Assembly: GCF_032854445.1 (NCBI RefSeq)
Contig: NC_088303.1
Span: 27,755,265-27,819,264 of the forward strand
Source of the DNA: Liolophura sinensis
Taxonomy: Eukaryota > Mollusca > Polyplacophora > Chitonida > Chitonidae
DNA: 64,000 nucleotides
Reading direction: 5' to 3'
Part shown: positions 39,001-51,295 of the stretch, piece after piece
Layout: every line of letters begins with the position of its first letter
Numbering within the stretch: the stretch's first letter is position 1
The notes under the pieces: model-generated
Database searches by the model: none
What the model saw: the letters and a program-made list of their open reading frames with translations, nothing else
Told to the model about the DNA's origin: nothing
Program-made: the position numbers and the translations under genes

Positions 39001-42000
39001 TTAGTCCCCTTGTGTCATGACAAAACATAGCATACCTTTCAAAAATGTGTATTTTACATGTGTGTTGCGTGGTGTTTCAGGTGATCAAGGATGTAGTGGC
39101 CATACACAGGGTAGGGCAGTGGACAGAGGAAAGAAATCCTATCCTTGACCTCAAACTCCAGACTGACAAGTTATCAGTATCGCAGGATGAACGTCTCGCC
39201 ACAAACAGTAACTGTCGTTGTTGTCATCCAACAGGGCACCACAGCTTGATGCAGCACGAAATGAGATGTCAGAATGTGAGTGTTCAGAAGCTGTAAGTGG
39301 AACGGAATGTTCGCAGGATATGTACAAGGAGTGTGGACGCACGCAGAGTGGTGGGTTGTTGTTGGAGTCCATAGGGAGTGAAAATGCTGAAGAATCTAAG
39401 TGTGCCAGTGTGCGTGATTCTGAATCAGTAGTAGGACATGGTGAAGATGCAGAACAAACACCTCGCATGGACAGTCAAGAGGAGGAGAATGATGATTCAT
39501 TATCACAGAAAATTGCAGCGGAGAAAATTGCTAACAGTTCAGCATGCAGAGATACAGAGCTTTCTCAGTGTTCGTCTTCAAGTGGTCATCCTGTCAGTGA
39601 CTTCTCATCTCATCTGGTCAAAGATACACCTGATGATAGTGTGACATCAGAACCGTCTGCCAAACGGTTGAAAATTCAGGCGAATGGCACGCATGGGTCG
39701 TGTACTGTGAGCAGTTCCTCTACTGTTAGCACTTCAGCTGCAGCAGCTTTAGCGCCTGGGCACATCAGACAAAACCTGTCCTCAGAAGGGGGTGACAGAG
39801 CCAACGGGGACAGGCTCCTGCAAGTAGCTCACCCAGGTTTTGACATTGACAAGTGGGTTCCTGACCCACACTGTGCTGAGTGTACGAAGACTTACCTGGA
39901 TCCTGACCCCCACAAACTGATGATCTACCTTCACGCTCTCAGATACACAGTAAGTTGTACCTAACATTTGGTGCTGTTGTCCAATCTGTACATATCTAAG
40001 CCATATCCCTTCAATTCTGAATGGTTCTTATCGATGCAGTACAGTTTTATACGATCTGAAGCATAGGGTAACACTGAGCCATGTCATTACCACACTGAGC
40101 CATGTCATTACCACACTGAGCCACATCATTACCACATTGAGCCATGTCATTACCACACTGAGCCATGTCATTACCACACTGAGCCACGTCATTACCACAT
40201 TAAGCCATGTCATTACCACACTGAGCCACGTCATTACCACACTGAGCCCTGTCATTACCACACTGAGCTTTGTCATTGCCACACTGAGCCATGTCATTAC
40301 CACAGTGGGTCCTGCATTATCACACTATGCCCTGTCATTACCACACTGGGTCCTCTGTTGTCACACTAAGCCCTGCCATTACCACACTGGGTCCTCTGTT
40401 GTCACGCTAAGCCCTGCCATTACCACACTGGGTCCTCTGTTGTCACACTAAGCCCTGCCATTACCACACTGGGTCCTCTGGTGTCACACTAAGCCCTGTC
40501 ATTACCACACTGGGTCCTGTATTATCACACTAAGCCCTGCCATTACCACACTGGGTCCTCTGTTGTCACACTAAGCCCTGCCATTACCACACTGGGTCCT
40601 GTATTATCACACTGAGCCCTATCATTAACACATGGGGTCCTTATCACACTGAGCCCTGTAATTATTACACTGGGTCCTGGAGTATTACACTGAGCCCTGT
40701 AATTATTACACTGGGTCCTGGAGTATTACACTGAGCCCTGTAATTATTACACTGGGTCCTGGAGTATTACACTGAGCCCTGTAATTATTAACACTGGGTC
40801 CTGGAGTATTACACTGAGCCCTGTAATTATTACACTGGGTCGTGCAGTATTACACTGAGCCTTGTAATTATAGGGATTCAGACACATTTATTTTTGACCT
40901 CGATATGCACTGGTAAAATTCAGGTGAAAACTTGTATATTGGGGTTAAAAAAAATCAAGTCTTTGTTTTTTCTGGTACAATTACTCAAATGCTTGGATAT
41001 AAACTGAATTGCATTTGAAGTTTCAATTGACTTCAATCACCAATGTCTGCATCTGTGATAAGCTGAAGTGGTCATTCAGAATTAATTGCTCTAATTGGTG
41101 ATAAGGTTTAGTGGGTATAAAGCAAAGTGGGACACCATTCATATTTAGTTTGATCAATCTTCAGTAAGCCTGGAAAGTGAAAGAAAAGTAGATGCAACAC
41201 GTGCTGGCATCCAATGAATGTTGCTTTCATTCACACTATCCCATTGGCTGTGTGTCTCATGTGAACCAATGAGCGAGCTTCTAACAAATTATGAACTGTA
41301 TACAACAAAGCAATGGCCATTTGACAACTACGCATTGTTAGTATTTTCTGACAGTCTACAGAGAACTAATCTTGTTGCTTGACTGCGTGAATGACTGGCT
41401 CCGATAATTGTGAATTTACATGTTTATGTTGAACTCCTAAAAAGGTGACAGGTGACTTTGCTAGTTGATTAAATCTACTCACTCGACACTGAAAGGTGGC
41501 CAGTGTGAAAACAAGTCACACCTCCTAAGCATTTTGAATACCCTTCAAAGTAGGTGCGAATGTCATCATCTTACATAGTGATAAACACGTCGTTATAATT
41601 TCTTGAGTAAGTGCGTCCGTATTATAACTAAGTTAAAGTTTTAAGATTTTTTTTCTTCATTATTTCCAGTAAAATTAATTCCCATGAACCCATCTTTGAA
41701 GTAAATCCACAGAAATAAATTCCATCGAATAATAAATACTTTACAGTGTATACCTCTGATCAGAATAAGTCTTGTATTTTATGTTTGTAGGCCTATAAAT
41801 ATTTATTTTTTATCTGAAATTTATTAGTTCCTTTCTTTCTTCTAATATTTATAACAACCAACAACTGAACATGCATGGTTTATAATTGTAATTGTAATTG
41901 TATAAATTATATACCTCTGAGCAGGATAAGCACAACTCTGTATTTTGCAAATGTTTACTTTTGATATAATGTTTGTATATAATGTTTACTGTTTAAGTTC

Positions 42001-42177
42001 CTTTCTTTCCTTTAATGTAATAACCAACAACTGAACATGAATCACTGTGGTTTCTAACTGTTTTATTATACAATGTATATCACTGATCAGAGTAATGTAC
42101 TTGTATTAGTATGTGTATGAATCAACAATAAAATCATGATCAGATATAAACCTCAAATGAAATTAAACTTCTTCCCT

Positions 42178-42249
<72 letters not shown>

Positions 42250-43389
42250 GCTATATGTTCACAAAATTACTGGTCGCTAAGGTAGAATTAACTCAATACT
42301 AGATAATAGTGGGTGTTTAATAGTATAAATAAACTCAATCTGGACAAGAAAAAAAATGCACAATTTTGAGTTTCCTGTTGTAAAAATTTGAACTTCTGTG
42401 AATTCCTGTAATTACCACACTGGGTCCTACATTATTGTGCTGAGCTCTCTATTTACCACACTGGGTCCTGTACATTATCACACTGAGCCCTGTAATTAAT
42501 ACGCTGGATACTGCGTTATGATATGGAGCCTTGTCATTATCACATTGGGTCCTGTACATTATCACACTGAGCCCTGTAATTAATACGCAAGATCCTGCAT
42601 TATGATACTGGGCCCTGTCATTACCACACTGGGTCCTGTACATTATCACACAGAGCCCTGTAATTAATACGCAGGATCCTGCATTATGATACTGAGCCCT
42701 GTCATTACCACACTGGGTCCTGTACATTATCACACTGAGCCCTGTAATTAATACACTGGATCCTGCATTATGATACTGAGCCCTGTCATGACCACACTGG
42801 GTCCTGCATCCAACCAGGTTTAAAACTGTATTACTGTAAGCATTGTTAACATTGCTGTGTCCATCAATATTCTGGAATTCATCACAAGTTTCCCTTGTTA
42901 TTTGTGGAGGTCACAGCATTGCTTGACCGCAAAAAGACAAAGAATTGGGTAACAGAGGTAATAAAATTTGATGTATAGCAATGCTGTTTGGCCTCTGTCT
43001 TCCCCCAATCCCCTCCCACCCTGTCCCACCCCCTACCAACAGTCAGTGTACAGTTACATGTAAACATCCCCAAGGCAACTGAGCAAAATGATAATCTTTT
43101 CAAGATGCTCTTTCAGATGTAATCTGGTTATGAAATATCTTCATAGGTGCTTTGTGTGAAAAATAGTTTTTTTTCTGATCTCAAGTTACGTGTTACATGC
43201 AATGTATACTTCTTGAAAATCGTTTAAACAAAACTGAAGTATCGAATCATGCATTGCCTTGTTGGAGTTACTACAATACTAACTCTACTGTATAATGTGT
43301 ACCACATATGTATACTGTTTCAGGGTCCAGGATGGGAATACAAAACAGAACTACCAACATGGGCTGAAGAGGACTGGCAAGGGGAGTAA
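27039..43389 (+). CDS. RPUSD2-like RNA pseudouridine synthase, paralog A (diverged motif III)
   Basis: RluA-family enzyme that would isomerise uridine to pseudouridine in RNA. Exons: 27039-27200 (least certain), 27806-27905, 29959-30080, 31259-31359, 31944-32110, 32730-32871, 35317-35453, 36564-36620, 37434-37525, 39081-39169, 39235-39949, 43324-43389; phases agree, 1950 nt, 649 residues (human RPUSD2 is 545). Order matches human RPUSD2: YYFENGLRKVYPY, S4-like RKAIEAGHLRVNGE, VNKPASIPCQPCGRYRF, catalytic-loop YRLDWQTSG (Asp about 223), KEYVCRVQGEFP, a motif III region reading VRTAHHIRVHLQYLGHPI, NDPVYNSEVWGP, then a Ser/Glu-rich insert, the Cys motif HCAECTKTYLD, LHALRY and GPGWEY. Motif III, normally GRTHQIR, is altered and one codon longer. 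The 65-bp intron 39170-39234 is inferred from a change of frame. Splice donors after 27200 and 27905 are weak. Confidence 0.88.
27556..27640 (-). repeat. SINE tail fragment upstream of RPUSD2-A exon 2
   Basis: TTGATTGATTGGTGTTTAAC, TATGACGGCAG and TTATGGTGGAAACC resemble the inverted SINE 3' part with a deletion. It lies about 170 nt before the acceptor at 27805. Confidence 0.6.
27906..29958 (+). other. RPUSD2-A intron 2, with a SINE 3' part at 29814-29944
   Basis: About 2 kb of unique-looking sequence with no coding signal I can support. Near its end, GGCTCTGCTCAGTTTCCTCC, GCTTGAGTATAGTG and CAAATAAACAAATAAAT form a plus-strand truncated SINE ending 14 nt before the exon 3 acceptor. Confidence 0.65.
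33836..35216. repeat. 61-64-bp minisatellite in RPUSD2-A intron 6
   Basis: About 22 units: GAGGTGCATTA, GGCACACCAATGTGGTGGAG, GCATTTTGCATGAC, then ACTAGAATCTAGTT. Two length variants arise from GACATGCACTAG versus GACGTACTAG. The array ends about 100 nt before the exon 7 acceptor at 35316. Confidence 0.93.
35438..35815 (+). repeat. 66-bp minisatellite spanning the RPUSD2-A exon 7 donor
   Basis: Six units. The first contains the exon end TCAAGTGTTGTCAAGT before donor GTGAGTGG (35453/35454). Each later unit has TCAAGTGTTTCAGGT followed by GTGAGTTG or GTGAGGTG, then TATCCTCTGGTGTGTTTTTAG and TTTTAAATAGAAAA. The homologous B exon ends AGTGTTGTTAAGT, showing the exon version is ancestral. A 22-residue-period open frame over the array is not coding. 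Confidence 0.92.
35849..36185 (+). repeat. Second SINE-like element with tRNA-type head
   Basis: Head CCAAGTGGTTAGATGGTTGT (A-box-like) and ACGAGTTCAATCCTAGG (B-box-like) near 35852-35915. The 3' part has GGTTTCCTCCACCAATAAAA, TTCCTTGAGTATGG and ATTAAATTAACAATTAAATG. The tail is related to the main SINE but the head is different. It lies in RPUSD2-A intron 7. Confidence 0.6.
37570..38606. repeat. 93-bp minisatellite in RPUSD2-A intron 9
   Basis: About 11 units with internal subrepeats GTCAGCCAGGG, GTCAGTCAGGG and GTCAGTCAGGTGACC, plus GAATGAGTAAGCCAGGAGGC. It begins about 45 nt after the exon 9 donor (37526). No convincing match between unit and exon end was found. Confidence 0.93.
40070..40870. 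repeat. 21-bp / about 43-bp minisatellite in RPUSD2-A intron 11
   Basis: Starts with 21-bp units (CACACTGAGCCATGTCATTAC), passes to paired units alternating with CACTGGGTCCTCTGTTGTC, then to GGGTCCTGGAGTATTACAC types. A separated block of the same family lies at 42400-42812. Confidence 0.9.
42181..42247. repeat. (AT)n microsatellite
   Basis: Uninterrupted AT dinucleotides for about 67 bp, inside the AT-rich segment that separates two blocks of one minisatellite. Confidence 0.98.
42400..42812. repeat. Second block of the intron 11 minisatellite
   Basis: Units with CACACTGGGTCCTGTACATT, ATCACACTGAGCCCTGTAAT and TAATACGC.GGATCCTGCATT. It has the same core as 40070-40870, from which it is separated by about 1.5 kb of AT-rich DNA, suggesting an insertion or loss of the middle. 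Confidence 0.88.
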
Positions 43390-46300
43390 CTGCAATTTGC
43401 CTGGTGCTGGTAGCATTTCTGTTAAACTGCCATGATGTCAAGATTTTCGTCCATTTTGTGTTCTTTGTAGCAATCAGCTGCCTGTAGGCTATATGGTGTA
43501 TAGAGATTACTTGGTAGTTTTGTTTGGATAGCCACAAGTACTCTAGCATGTATGTTATCCATGTGTCGTGGTGTTGATTGGTAAGAAGGCTTATTGCTTC
43601 AGATAGGTTTACATTATCTGACGGAATGTTTGCAGAGCAACAGGCATCACCCAGTAATTTGCCTACTTAGCAACAGCTGATTAAACAGTTCATTATCAAT
43701 TGCCGCTGCAAACATAGATATATTGGCACAAAATCATGTCAGACATATTTTGTGTCAAATGATTTCAATTTATCTCTTGCGCGAATAGAGAGAACAGCAA
43801 GAAAACAAATGTATATTAATGTAAACATTGTACCACGTTTCAAGTATACCTAAGAAATGAATATTATTTTGACACTATTTTTCACCTTTGCAGTTTATGT
43901 GTAATAGTTGTGTTGTTGTTATGCAGCTGAAATGTGGTCATATCAGGTCTTTTGACAGCTCATTTACGCAGAAGCTAGAGTACCAAATATGAGAATTTTC
44001 ACTGTTTATTGACATCAATATTTTCATGTTGAATTATTGACGTGTCTAAGGATTTAAAGTATTACATGTGATATGCTTTTTCGGTGCCCATGATACATCT
44101 GGGATTAAGATAGGCAAATGGTTATGAAGCTCTATTATTCTCGCTCAGTCAGACTTGAGAATCGTAAACTCGCCAGCCACTGTACAGATGAAGACGACAA
44201 TGCTTAACCTTTACCATAAAAGCATCAAAATAAGCTTAAAGTCAACAGCCAGATTCCTGAAAAGGTTACTGAGGTCAGAATAGTATGTTTGCCTGCATAT
44301 TAATTCAACTTACTGTCATGAATTTGATGGGAAAGTAATGCCGAAGTTAATGATTCATTTCTTGCGGTACGATGGAGAGTGTCGGTAGTATGGTGTCTTC
44401 TCGAATGTCCCGCTCACTAGGGTTGAGGGGTTATTCCCTTTCCGTCTATCTTTATCCCATGATACATCAACAGTGACCTAAACAGATATTTTATTTATAC
44501 ATGTATAAATGAACAAAACTTTCATGGATGAATTTATCCAATCAGAATCTGTAACTGCATTACAGGCTTTTTTCTCCCAAGTCTGCTAAAAACTATAGGG
44601 GGATGTACTTGATTTGTTGTTCATGTGAAGCGGTTGAATTTCACTGATTTGATTTAATTCATCATCACACAAAATACCAAAAATGATGTTTGACTGGCCC
44701 TGGTGTGATTCTGTGTTGACGTCTTGATTTGAACAAATTTCATCTTTGTAGGTGACAATGGCAGCAGAATGGATTTATGAAACATTACTTTACTTTACTT
44801 ACTTTACTTACCCATAGCATCGGCAGAATACCAAACAGTGCAAATCACTGAGATTTCAAGCTCTCAAATGAATTATCTCTAATGTGTATTTCACATCTTC
44901 CTCTTCAACTTTAAACATGTTCTTGCAATATCGCTGACATATTGCCAGGGTGGCATTGAGCCACAATCATTCATTCATTCATCCATCCATTCATTCCTCT
45001 TCAGAAACACCCGATATCTCAGAACAAACACATTAGCTACTATCGCATTGTGCAATATGCTGAATACAACAAAGTATATAACTTGTTTTTCCTAGTCAGT
45101 CATTTTGCAGCACCAACCCCAGAACTATTGGTTAACTTACTTATGTAAATTACTGCTGCAGTTGTACATTATAAATCATTGAAGTCAGAATTTGATTGTT
45201 TCAATCTGTGTATGTTTCAATCCTTCGCACACTGTTTAGTGTAAATTTTTCATTACATTAATTATTAAAACTTTGTCTAGAGACTTTGTGAATAAGGTGT
45301 TGATTAATTAAAATAAGTTTTCAATTTTGTGATGTTTTTGATAATAATAATAATGCTGGATTACTACCATGGTTTTGAAAACTTTTAGTCAGGCGCAGTG
45401 AATTGTTTATAGGGGGACCAACTCATGAATATTGATATTGATGTGCATTTTTAATATTCTTTTTTATTTATCTTTAATTTACCTCAAGGAGGATAGTTGT
45501 AGAGTATGCCCTTGAGCTGGTAATGTAGAATTTGACTGTTAGTCCGATCAGAGTTCAAGTTTCAAATATCTGGGTGAATTCCATTTGTCGACCTGACCAA
45601 CTGCTGGCAGATTCTGATGACACTTGGAGGAGAATGTGTGATTTTCTAATGGTACAAAAATCAAGCTACTGGGTGCTCAAAAATTAACATAGCTAATAAA
45701 ATAATAAATTCATAATGCTGTAACTTTCATTTTTCAGATTATGCACAGATTTAATTGACTTGGTTTCAAAATAGGTCTCAGTGCAGACGGATATTTTCAT
45801 CAGTTGTTCAAGGCGTTCTCCAGGTCTGATTGTTATATCCGTCAACAGACTCTGAAAAATGGAAGTTCTAGTGTTATTAGCTGTGATTTTATTGCCTATT
45901 TTAGGGTATGCTGAAAGATGATTACAGTAATAGTATAGGATAATTAATGTGTGAAAAGCCAGCCATGCACCTAAGTCGTGGAATGCACCTCAGGTAAACC
46001 GTTATCAAAGTTTTTACAAAGGATACATAAAAACAACTCTAAAATGATGATTATGATTGTAATGAAGAAAGTTTTTGTTTTTGAGACATATTTTATAGCT
46101 CTTAAAATACATATTTTCCAACACTATTCAGATCTATGTGTTTCATGTATCCTTTAATGTTGTCATTTTATCAATTGTAAAAGTCAAAAACAGAATAACT
46201 AAGCAGCTGTAAAAGAAAACTTCCGTTTAATGATGTGTGGGCATTCTTTTTTACGTTTCAACATATCCTGTCCACAAACATTTCTGAATTTCCCTCAATA

Positions 46301-46864
46301 TTCCCCAACTCCTTGTGACATTGATGGCTATTTTATGGCAACAATGATATTAGCTTACACTTGAACCAAGTTGGTGAAACGCATTCCCCAGCAGAATTCA
46401 AGTTGCCTTATTGTTTCTGAAGTGAAAATAAAGATGAGATTTTTTTAAGGTTTTCCCCAATATTAACAGGCTCTGAGAACCCTTATATGTACTATAAGGC
46501 AACTTTCATAGTGATATTCTCAACTTTTCCTTACAGTCTTCCCAGGCCAGTAAGTGAACTGTATTTCCATATATGTTTAAGAGCTACAGAAGACATTTAC
46601 AGGCTCTGAGAACCCTTGTATGTACTACAAGCCAACTTTATTGGTGATATTCCCAACTTTTACTTATAATCTTCCCAGGCAAATAAGTCCATTGTTTCCC
46701 TGTATGTTCAAAAGCTAAAGTTTCAGATAAAAGTTTGCAAAATATTTGCACATGAGCTGAATGTGATTAAAGCACGGTGTTTATAACAAGCTTGCATGGA
46801 CAGATCTGATTCTAACCTTCATGGGATGCAATGGTCGGAATTTACCACTCATCTAATTCCCAGT

Positions 46865-47065
46865 GATTTCACAGATGAAAGAGCAACTTTAAGTGCAATT
46901 CATGCACATTTTTACTTCTGATTTTTGAGACATTGGTTGGATTGGACAGTGTCAGGGCTTTACAAAAAGTACCTTTTTATCAGTCAACAGAAAGTAATGC
47001 CTGCAGAATATGCTTGAATAAACACTTTGCAAACACGCGAAAAGGCTGAAGAATTACAGCAGTAT
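46865..47065 (+). repeat. Dispersed AT-rich repeat, first subtype
   Basis: GAGCAACTTTAAGTGCAATT, TTTATCAGTCAACAGAAAGT, AATGCCTGCAGAATATGC, TTGAATAAACACTTTGCAA and AAAAGGCTGAAGAATTAC match the copies at 1-300 and 49745-49965 block by block. Confidence 0.65.
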
Positions 47066-48853
47066 TTGATGTAAACCACCAAGTTTTTTAAGATATAGCA
47101 CCTCCCTGAGGCTTGTGAGCTGTCAATTCATTTTGTCTCCAGGCATACAAGTTTTTTTTTTAAAATCCCAATTATTTCATAAGTGAAGCTGCCATATGTA
47201 GCTACCATATGAGCAAGTTTCTATTCAGTAAATGTTGCTGAGGAGAAGTAGTGGTATTAGTAAAACTATTATTGACTTATCTGCCCTAGTTGGGAGTTAA
47301 ATTAGAATAATGAACCTTGAGTGGCAATGCCGTGCAGCGCAGAGCAAATTATAGTGATTTAGAAATACTAGTAAGCTTTATTTCTCCATTTTCTGGTCTT
47401 GTTTTATATGTTGTGGACTTTACTTCACCATCCCTATCTGACAAGACTACCTCAGTTCAAACACAGTCTTTCTCACCAAAGAGATCATGAGTTTAAACCC
47501 AGCTCTTGCAAGCTATGCTGCAGCCTAACGTCAGGAAATGTATCATATGCATGAACAAGGTGCGGTGGATTCCTCCACCTATGAACTTGACCTTCGTGGC
47601 GAAGGTAACATATCCTTACTATATACAGTTGATAAAACATCAATTAGTCATAAAACATTGTATAATATTTATGTATAACAAGATAAAAACAAATACCAGT
47701 CTGTCATTTCCATATCCCAACTCTGACTTTTTTTTTTTTTTTTTTTTTTTGGTGCTTAAGCAATGGTTAAATAACTTTGTGGTTAACTATGGTGCTAGTG
47801 AGGGTTTCCAGTCAGACAGGAAAGCCTGTTGTAGCATTGACGGAATGAAGTCTATGTAGCAACTCAACGTTATTACTGTATGTTATTTCCCAGTATATTC
47901 CTATGTCTTTTGATACATAGTTGCTATAGGAATAGTTGATAGATTGTGATTACTGTCTTAAAGGTCTCTGACAAAATTAACCTTGAGCTGTCAAGAACCA
48001 CCTAACTGTAGTCTCAGCAGTGATGTCTGTTGTGTCGTGATTATGGCTTGTACAGGGACTGCAGAATTAGGGTGGAAGAGAGGGGGTGGGGTTGGGTGTG
48101 TGGGTTGTATAGTGAGCCTCAGCTGCTTTGATACTTAGCAGCCTCCACCCCAACTTTTTGGGAATTATTCTGTTGTGTTTGTAACACTGTTTAACAGTAA
48201 AGTACAATTAGTACAATAAATGATTAATGTCATTGAAATCTATGAAAAGGTAACCATTGAGGGCAAAATAGCTATTGAGCTGGAACAACCTAACTCTGGA
48301 GCGAGAAATCTGTATGTCAGGATTTTGATTGGCATTAAAACAATAAGTGTCAATTCAGCATATCATACAGTAACACCAATGGACTATTCAGCTTGGAGTT
48401 GCCGTCCTGACAAATTTGTTGGTTATGATTTGTATTTATTTCATTTCTACGTGTACATGTAGGTTGCTTTTGCTCTCGTATTGTGCTTACTGCAGAATCT
48501 TGTTTACGATTTATTCCAATGTGTTCATTTTCTTCTCGAACTTTGTTGAGGTATAAGGGTACATTGTGTTACATGATTGTGTGTTGAGTTCATGTTTCTG
48601 TTCCCTGGCTTTAATACTACAGCACAGTTGGAATATATTCAAGATATTTTAGTTTTATTAAGGTTTTGTTAAAATTTTAGTCTCCCCTTAAACTTTATAC
48701 AAGTATAATTTTTAAACAGCTGCTGTATGTAGATATTTACAATAAGCCATTTTTATCACTTTCAACTTTTTATTTTCTTGCCTAAATTCTTGATGATGCA
48801 ACATAAATAATCTTAAAAACAGGACATTTTAGAGTTGGCTTCTCATTTATATT

Positions 48854-49008
48854 CATTTTTTTTTTTTTTTTTTGATTGGTGTTTTATGCCGTACTCAAGA
48901 ATATTTCACTTATACGACGGCAGCCGGCGTTATGGTGGGTGGAAACCGGGCAGAGCCCAGGGGAAACCCACAACCATCCGCAGGTTGCTGGCAGACCTTC
49001 CCACTTAC
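48854..49008 (-). repeat. 5'-truncated SINE with 10-bp target duplication
   Basis: CATTTATATT at 48844-48853 and 49009-49018 flank the insert. The insert reads poly-T, GATTGGTGTTTTATGCCGTA, ACTCAAGAATATTTCACTTA and ends inside the body at CTTCCCACTTAC, so only the 3' part was inserted. Confidence 0.9.
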
Positions 49009-49274
49009 CATTTATATTGAACCTGTGTTTAATGTTGTACAAAGGATAACTTAATGGGTTGAACCCAAGTTGAACTTCATGATTTCACAGTATTGCTTAT
49101 TGGCTGGGAAATCAATATTCAGCTACGTAAATTAAACTTCTGAAAATTGCATACTGCTACCATATACAGTCACATCAAGGAAAGCAATTGGAGATCTGAG
49201 CTCTCTGTGGATATGAAGTTAAATGATCTGAAAACCAAATTTAATTAAGTCCATCTACAAATTGAATTCCTAGG

Positions 49275-49437
49275 ATTTATTTGTTTGATTGGTGTTTTAT
49301 GTTGTACTCAAGAATATTTCACTTATATGACAGTGGACAGCATTATGGTGGAAGGAAACAGAGAACAAACCGGGGGGAAAACCAGGACTGTCTGCATTTT
49401 ACTGTCTGCAGTTTGCTGTCAGGCCTTCCCACGTAAG
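49275..49437 (-). repeat. 5'-truncated SINE, inverted
   Basis: TTTATTTGTTTGATTGGTGT, GTACTCAAGAATATTTCACT, GGACAGCATTATGGTGG and ending near TTCCCACGTAAGG. No clear target duplication. Confidence 0.8.
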
Positions 49438-49744
49438 GTAAATTCTGAGGAGCCTGTGGTTTCAAAACGCATTTGTCGGGTATAAATACATGTACATGTA
49501 TACACCTGGCAAGGTGTAATGGCTTCCTTTTTTGTCTGGTTTCCTTTTGTGGTCTCTTCTGTCTACATGTGTAAACCTGACCATTGCCATATTAGTGAAA
49601 CATACTGGTGTAAATTATAGAACTTCAATCAAATAAATCAAACTGCAGGTTGGGAATACGTTTTTTTAGAGTTTTTGTTCCCAGCATACATTGTAGCTCA
49701 ACAAATTTGTCAGCCACTTCCTGGATTCTTTTCTTTACCTTTAT

Positions 49745-49965
49745 TCCTCAACCTTTTTGCTATGAAAGAGCAACTTTAAGCTCAGTTTATACACACTTTT
49801 ACTCTGATTTTAAAGATAGAACTACACTGGTTATACTGTCCAATTTCACAGCTTCATAAGAATTGTGATTTTACCAGTGTACATAGAGTAATGCCTTCAG
49901 AATAAGCTTAAATAAACACCTTGCAAATATGTGAAAAGGTTTAATTTTGTGAAATTACAGTGCAT
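49745..49965 (+). repeat. Dispersed AT-rich repeat, first subtype
   Basis: GAAAGAGCAACTTTAAGC, AGAGTAATGCCTTCAGAAT, AAGCTTAAATAAACACC, TTGCAAATATGTGAAAAGG. The copy is diverged from the one at 46865. Confidence 0.6.
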
Positions 49966-50120
49966 ATGTTAATATGTATTTAATATTAATCTAGTCTTGA
50001 TTGCATGATCTGACCTGACATTGTCAGCAACTCTGCCCACTCAATCATAAGCTAGCTAATACTCCTGTAACTGGAAGTAGCAGGTGTCCAATGTCCAATA
50101 TGTGCAACCTTACATAACTT

Positions 50121-50170
50121 CGATTTATTCATTTATTTGATTGGTGTTTCACACCGTACTCAAGAAAACA
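50121..50170 (-). repeat. SINE tail fragment, inverted
   Basis: TTTATTCATTTATTTGATTG, then GTGTTTCACACCGTACTCAA. Very short remnant. Confidence 0.65.
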
Positions 50171-50404
50171 TCTCTCTGACCCATATGCATGTATGCTTGG
50201 GCTGTTACATGGTAACTGACAATGTTAGTCATATGACAATGAAGAGTCTTTAAGTGTGTGTACATACCCTAATTCTTCTAAATTTTAGGAAAGATAGTAG
50301 TAGTGCTAAAAGCAAAAAATTTACATGTCTCACCCAGTGGTTGGGAAAAGTAAGGATATGAATATATTGTTCATCAGATGGACTAACCATGTGAAAGAAA
50401 GAAA

Positions 50405-50640
50405 CTAAATATTCCTGCTACAAACATACAAAGAGCAGACCAAGTGTCCTGAAACTTAGAAGAATTAGGGCATACTGTATCTTCTTGTGGCAAAGCACTA
50501 CCTCCACTGAAGCAATCGGTATCATACCAGAACTGAACAACAGATACCATTTTCCAAGTCTTTGGTATGACCCGGTCAGGGACAAATTCCAGGTCTCCTC
50601 TAACCATTAGGCCATTAGTCGTCTTTGGGCTGTGACATAC
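50405..50640 (-). repeat. Third SINE-like family, tRNA-type head on the minus strand
   Basis: The complement begins GTCTAATGGTTAGAGGAGAC (A-box-like) and has a B-box-like ATTTGTCCCTGACCGGGTCA, then ACCAAAGACTTGGAAAATGG and GGTATGATACCGATTGCTTC. The element at 63420-63690 shares GGGTCATACCAA.GACTT and the GGTATGATAC...CTTCAGTGG block. Confidence 0.6.
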
Positions 50641-51084
50641 TAACTGTACAAGACGATGGAGCAAATCTGTGTATTATAACATGTGGGTGTGTACAATAAT
50701 TATATATAACCCCTAACTAACCAATGACTTATTTCTTGGAATACTTATTTCAGACAGTTTGCAAGGTAAGTCAGGAAACTGAAGCCATGTTTTGTAGATA
50801 ATTTTCATTTTTATATGCGTATAACCACCATGTATATTTGATAGAGTGATTTAAAACCCCATGCTATAAAGCAACGACGTCCCCTCAATAAGGGACGCCA
50901 CGGCGTGGTCATAACGTCGAAACTTGGAACTCCCATATCAGATGGATCCTGACACTTTCAGAGGGCAGAAGGCCACTTTGTACATACCATACATACGACC
51001 TATTGCCCCTATCCCAATGCTTGCATATACATGTAAAAGAGAAATGCCATGATGACCAGGCAATGAGAAATGATACTGAATTAC

Positions 51085-51295
51085 CCTATTTCTTCAACCT
51101 TTTCAACTGCTTCTGCAACCAACATTTTGAAACATTCTTAGAGAACTGTGAAGGGTAAAGAACTAATTTGCAGTGTTTCATCGCTTGCATATTTAATGAT
51201 ATTTATTAATATTAAAACAAATCATTTTTAGTGTCTTTTTCATAAAAACTGTATGCATAAAATCCACTGAAAAAAGTGCTTCAGTGCTTACAGTA
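51085..51295 (-). repeat. Dispersed AT-rich repeat, second subtype
   Basis: CTTCTGCAACCAACATTTTG, AGAACTGTGAAGGGTAAAG, ATCATTTTTAGTGTC, TGCATAAAATCCACTGAAA. Same order as 12330-12545. Confidence 0.6.

Noticed and set aside
39218-39964. A separate single-exon gene of 248 residues
   Set aside because: Its C-terminal part is the conserved RPUSD2 C-terminus and joins flanking exons in phase, so it is an exon of RPUSD2-A.
48220-48462. 80-codon open frame between the paralogs
   Set aside because: No recognisable motif, no splice-linked neighbours, and length is within chance for this region.
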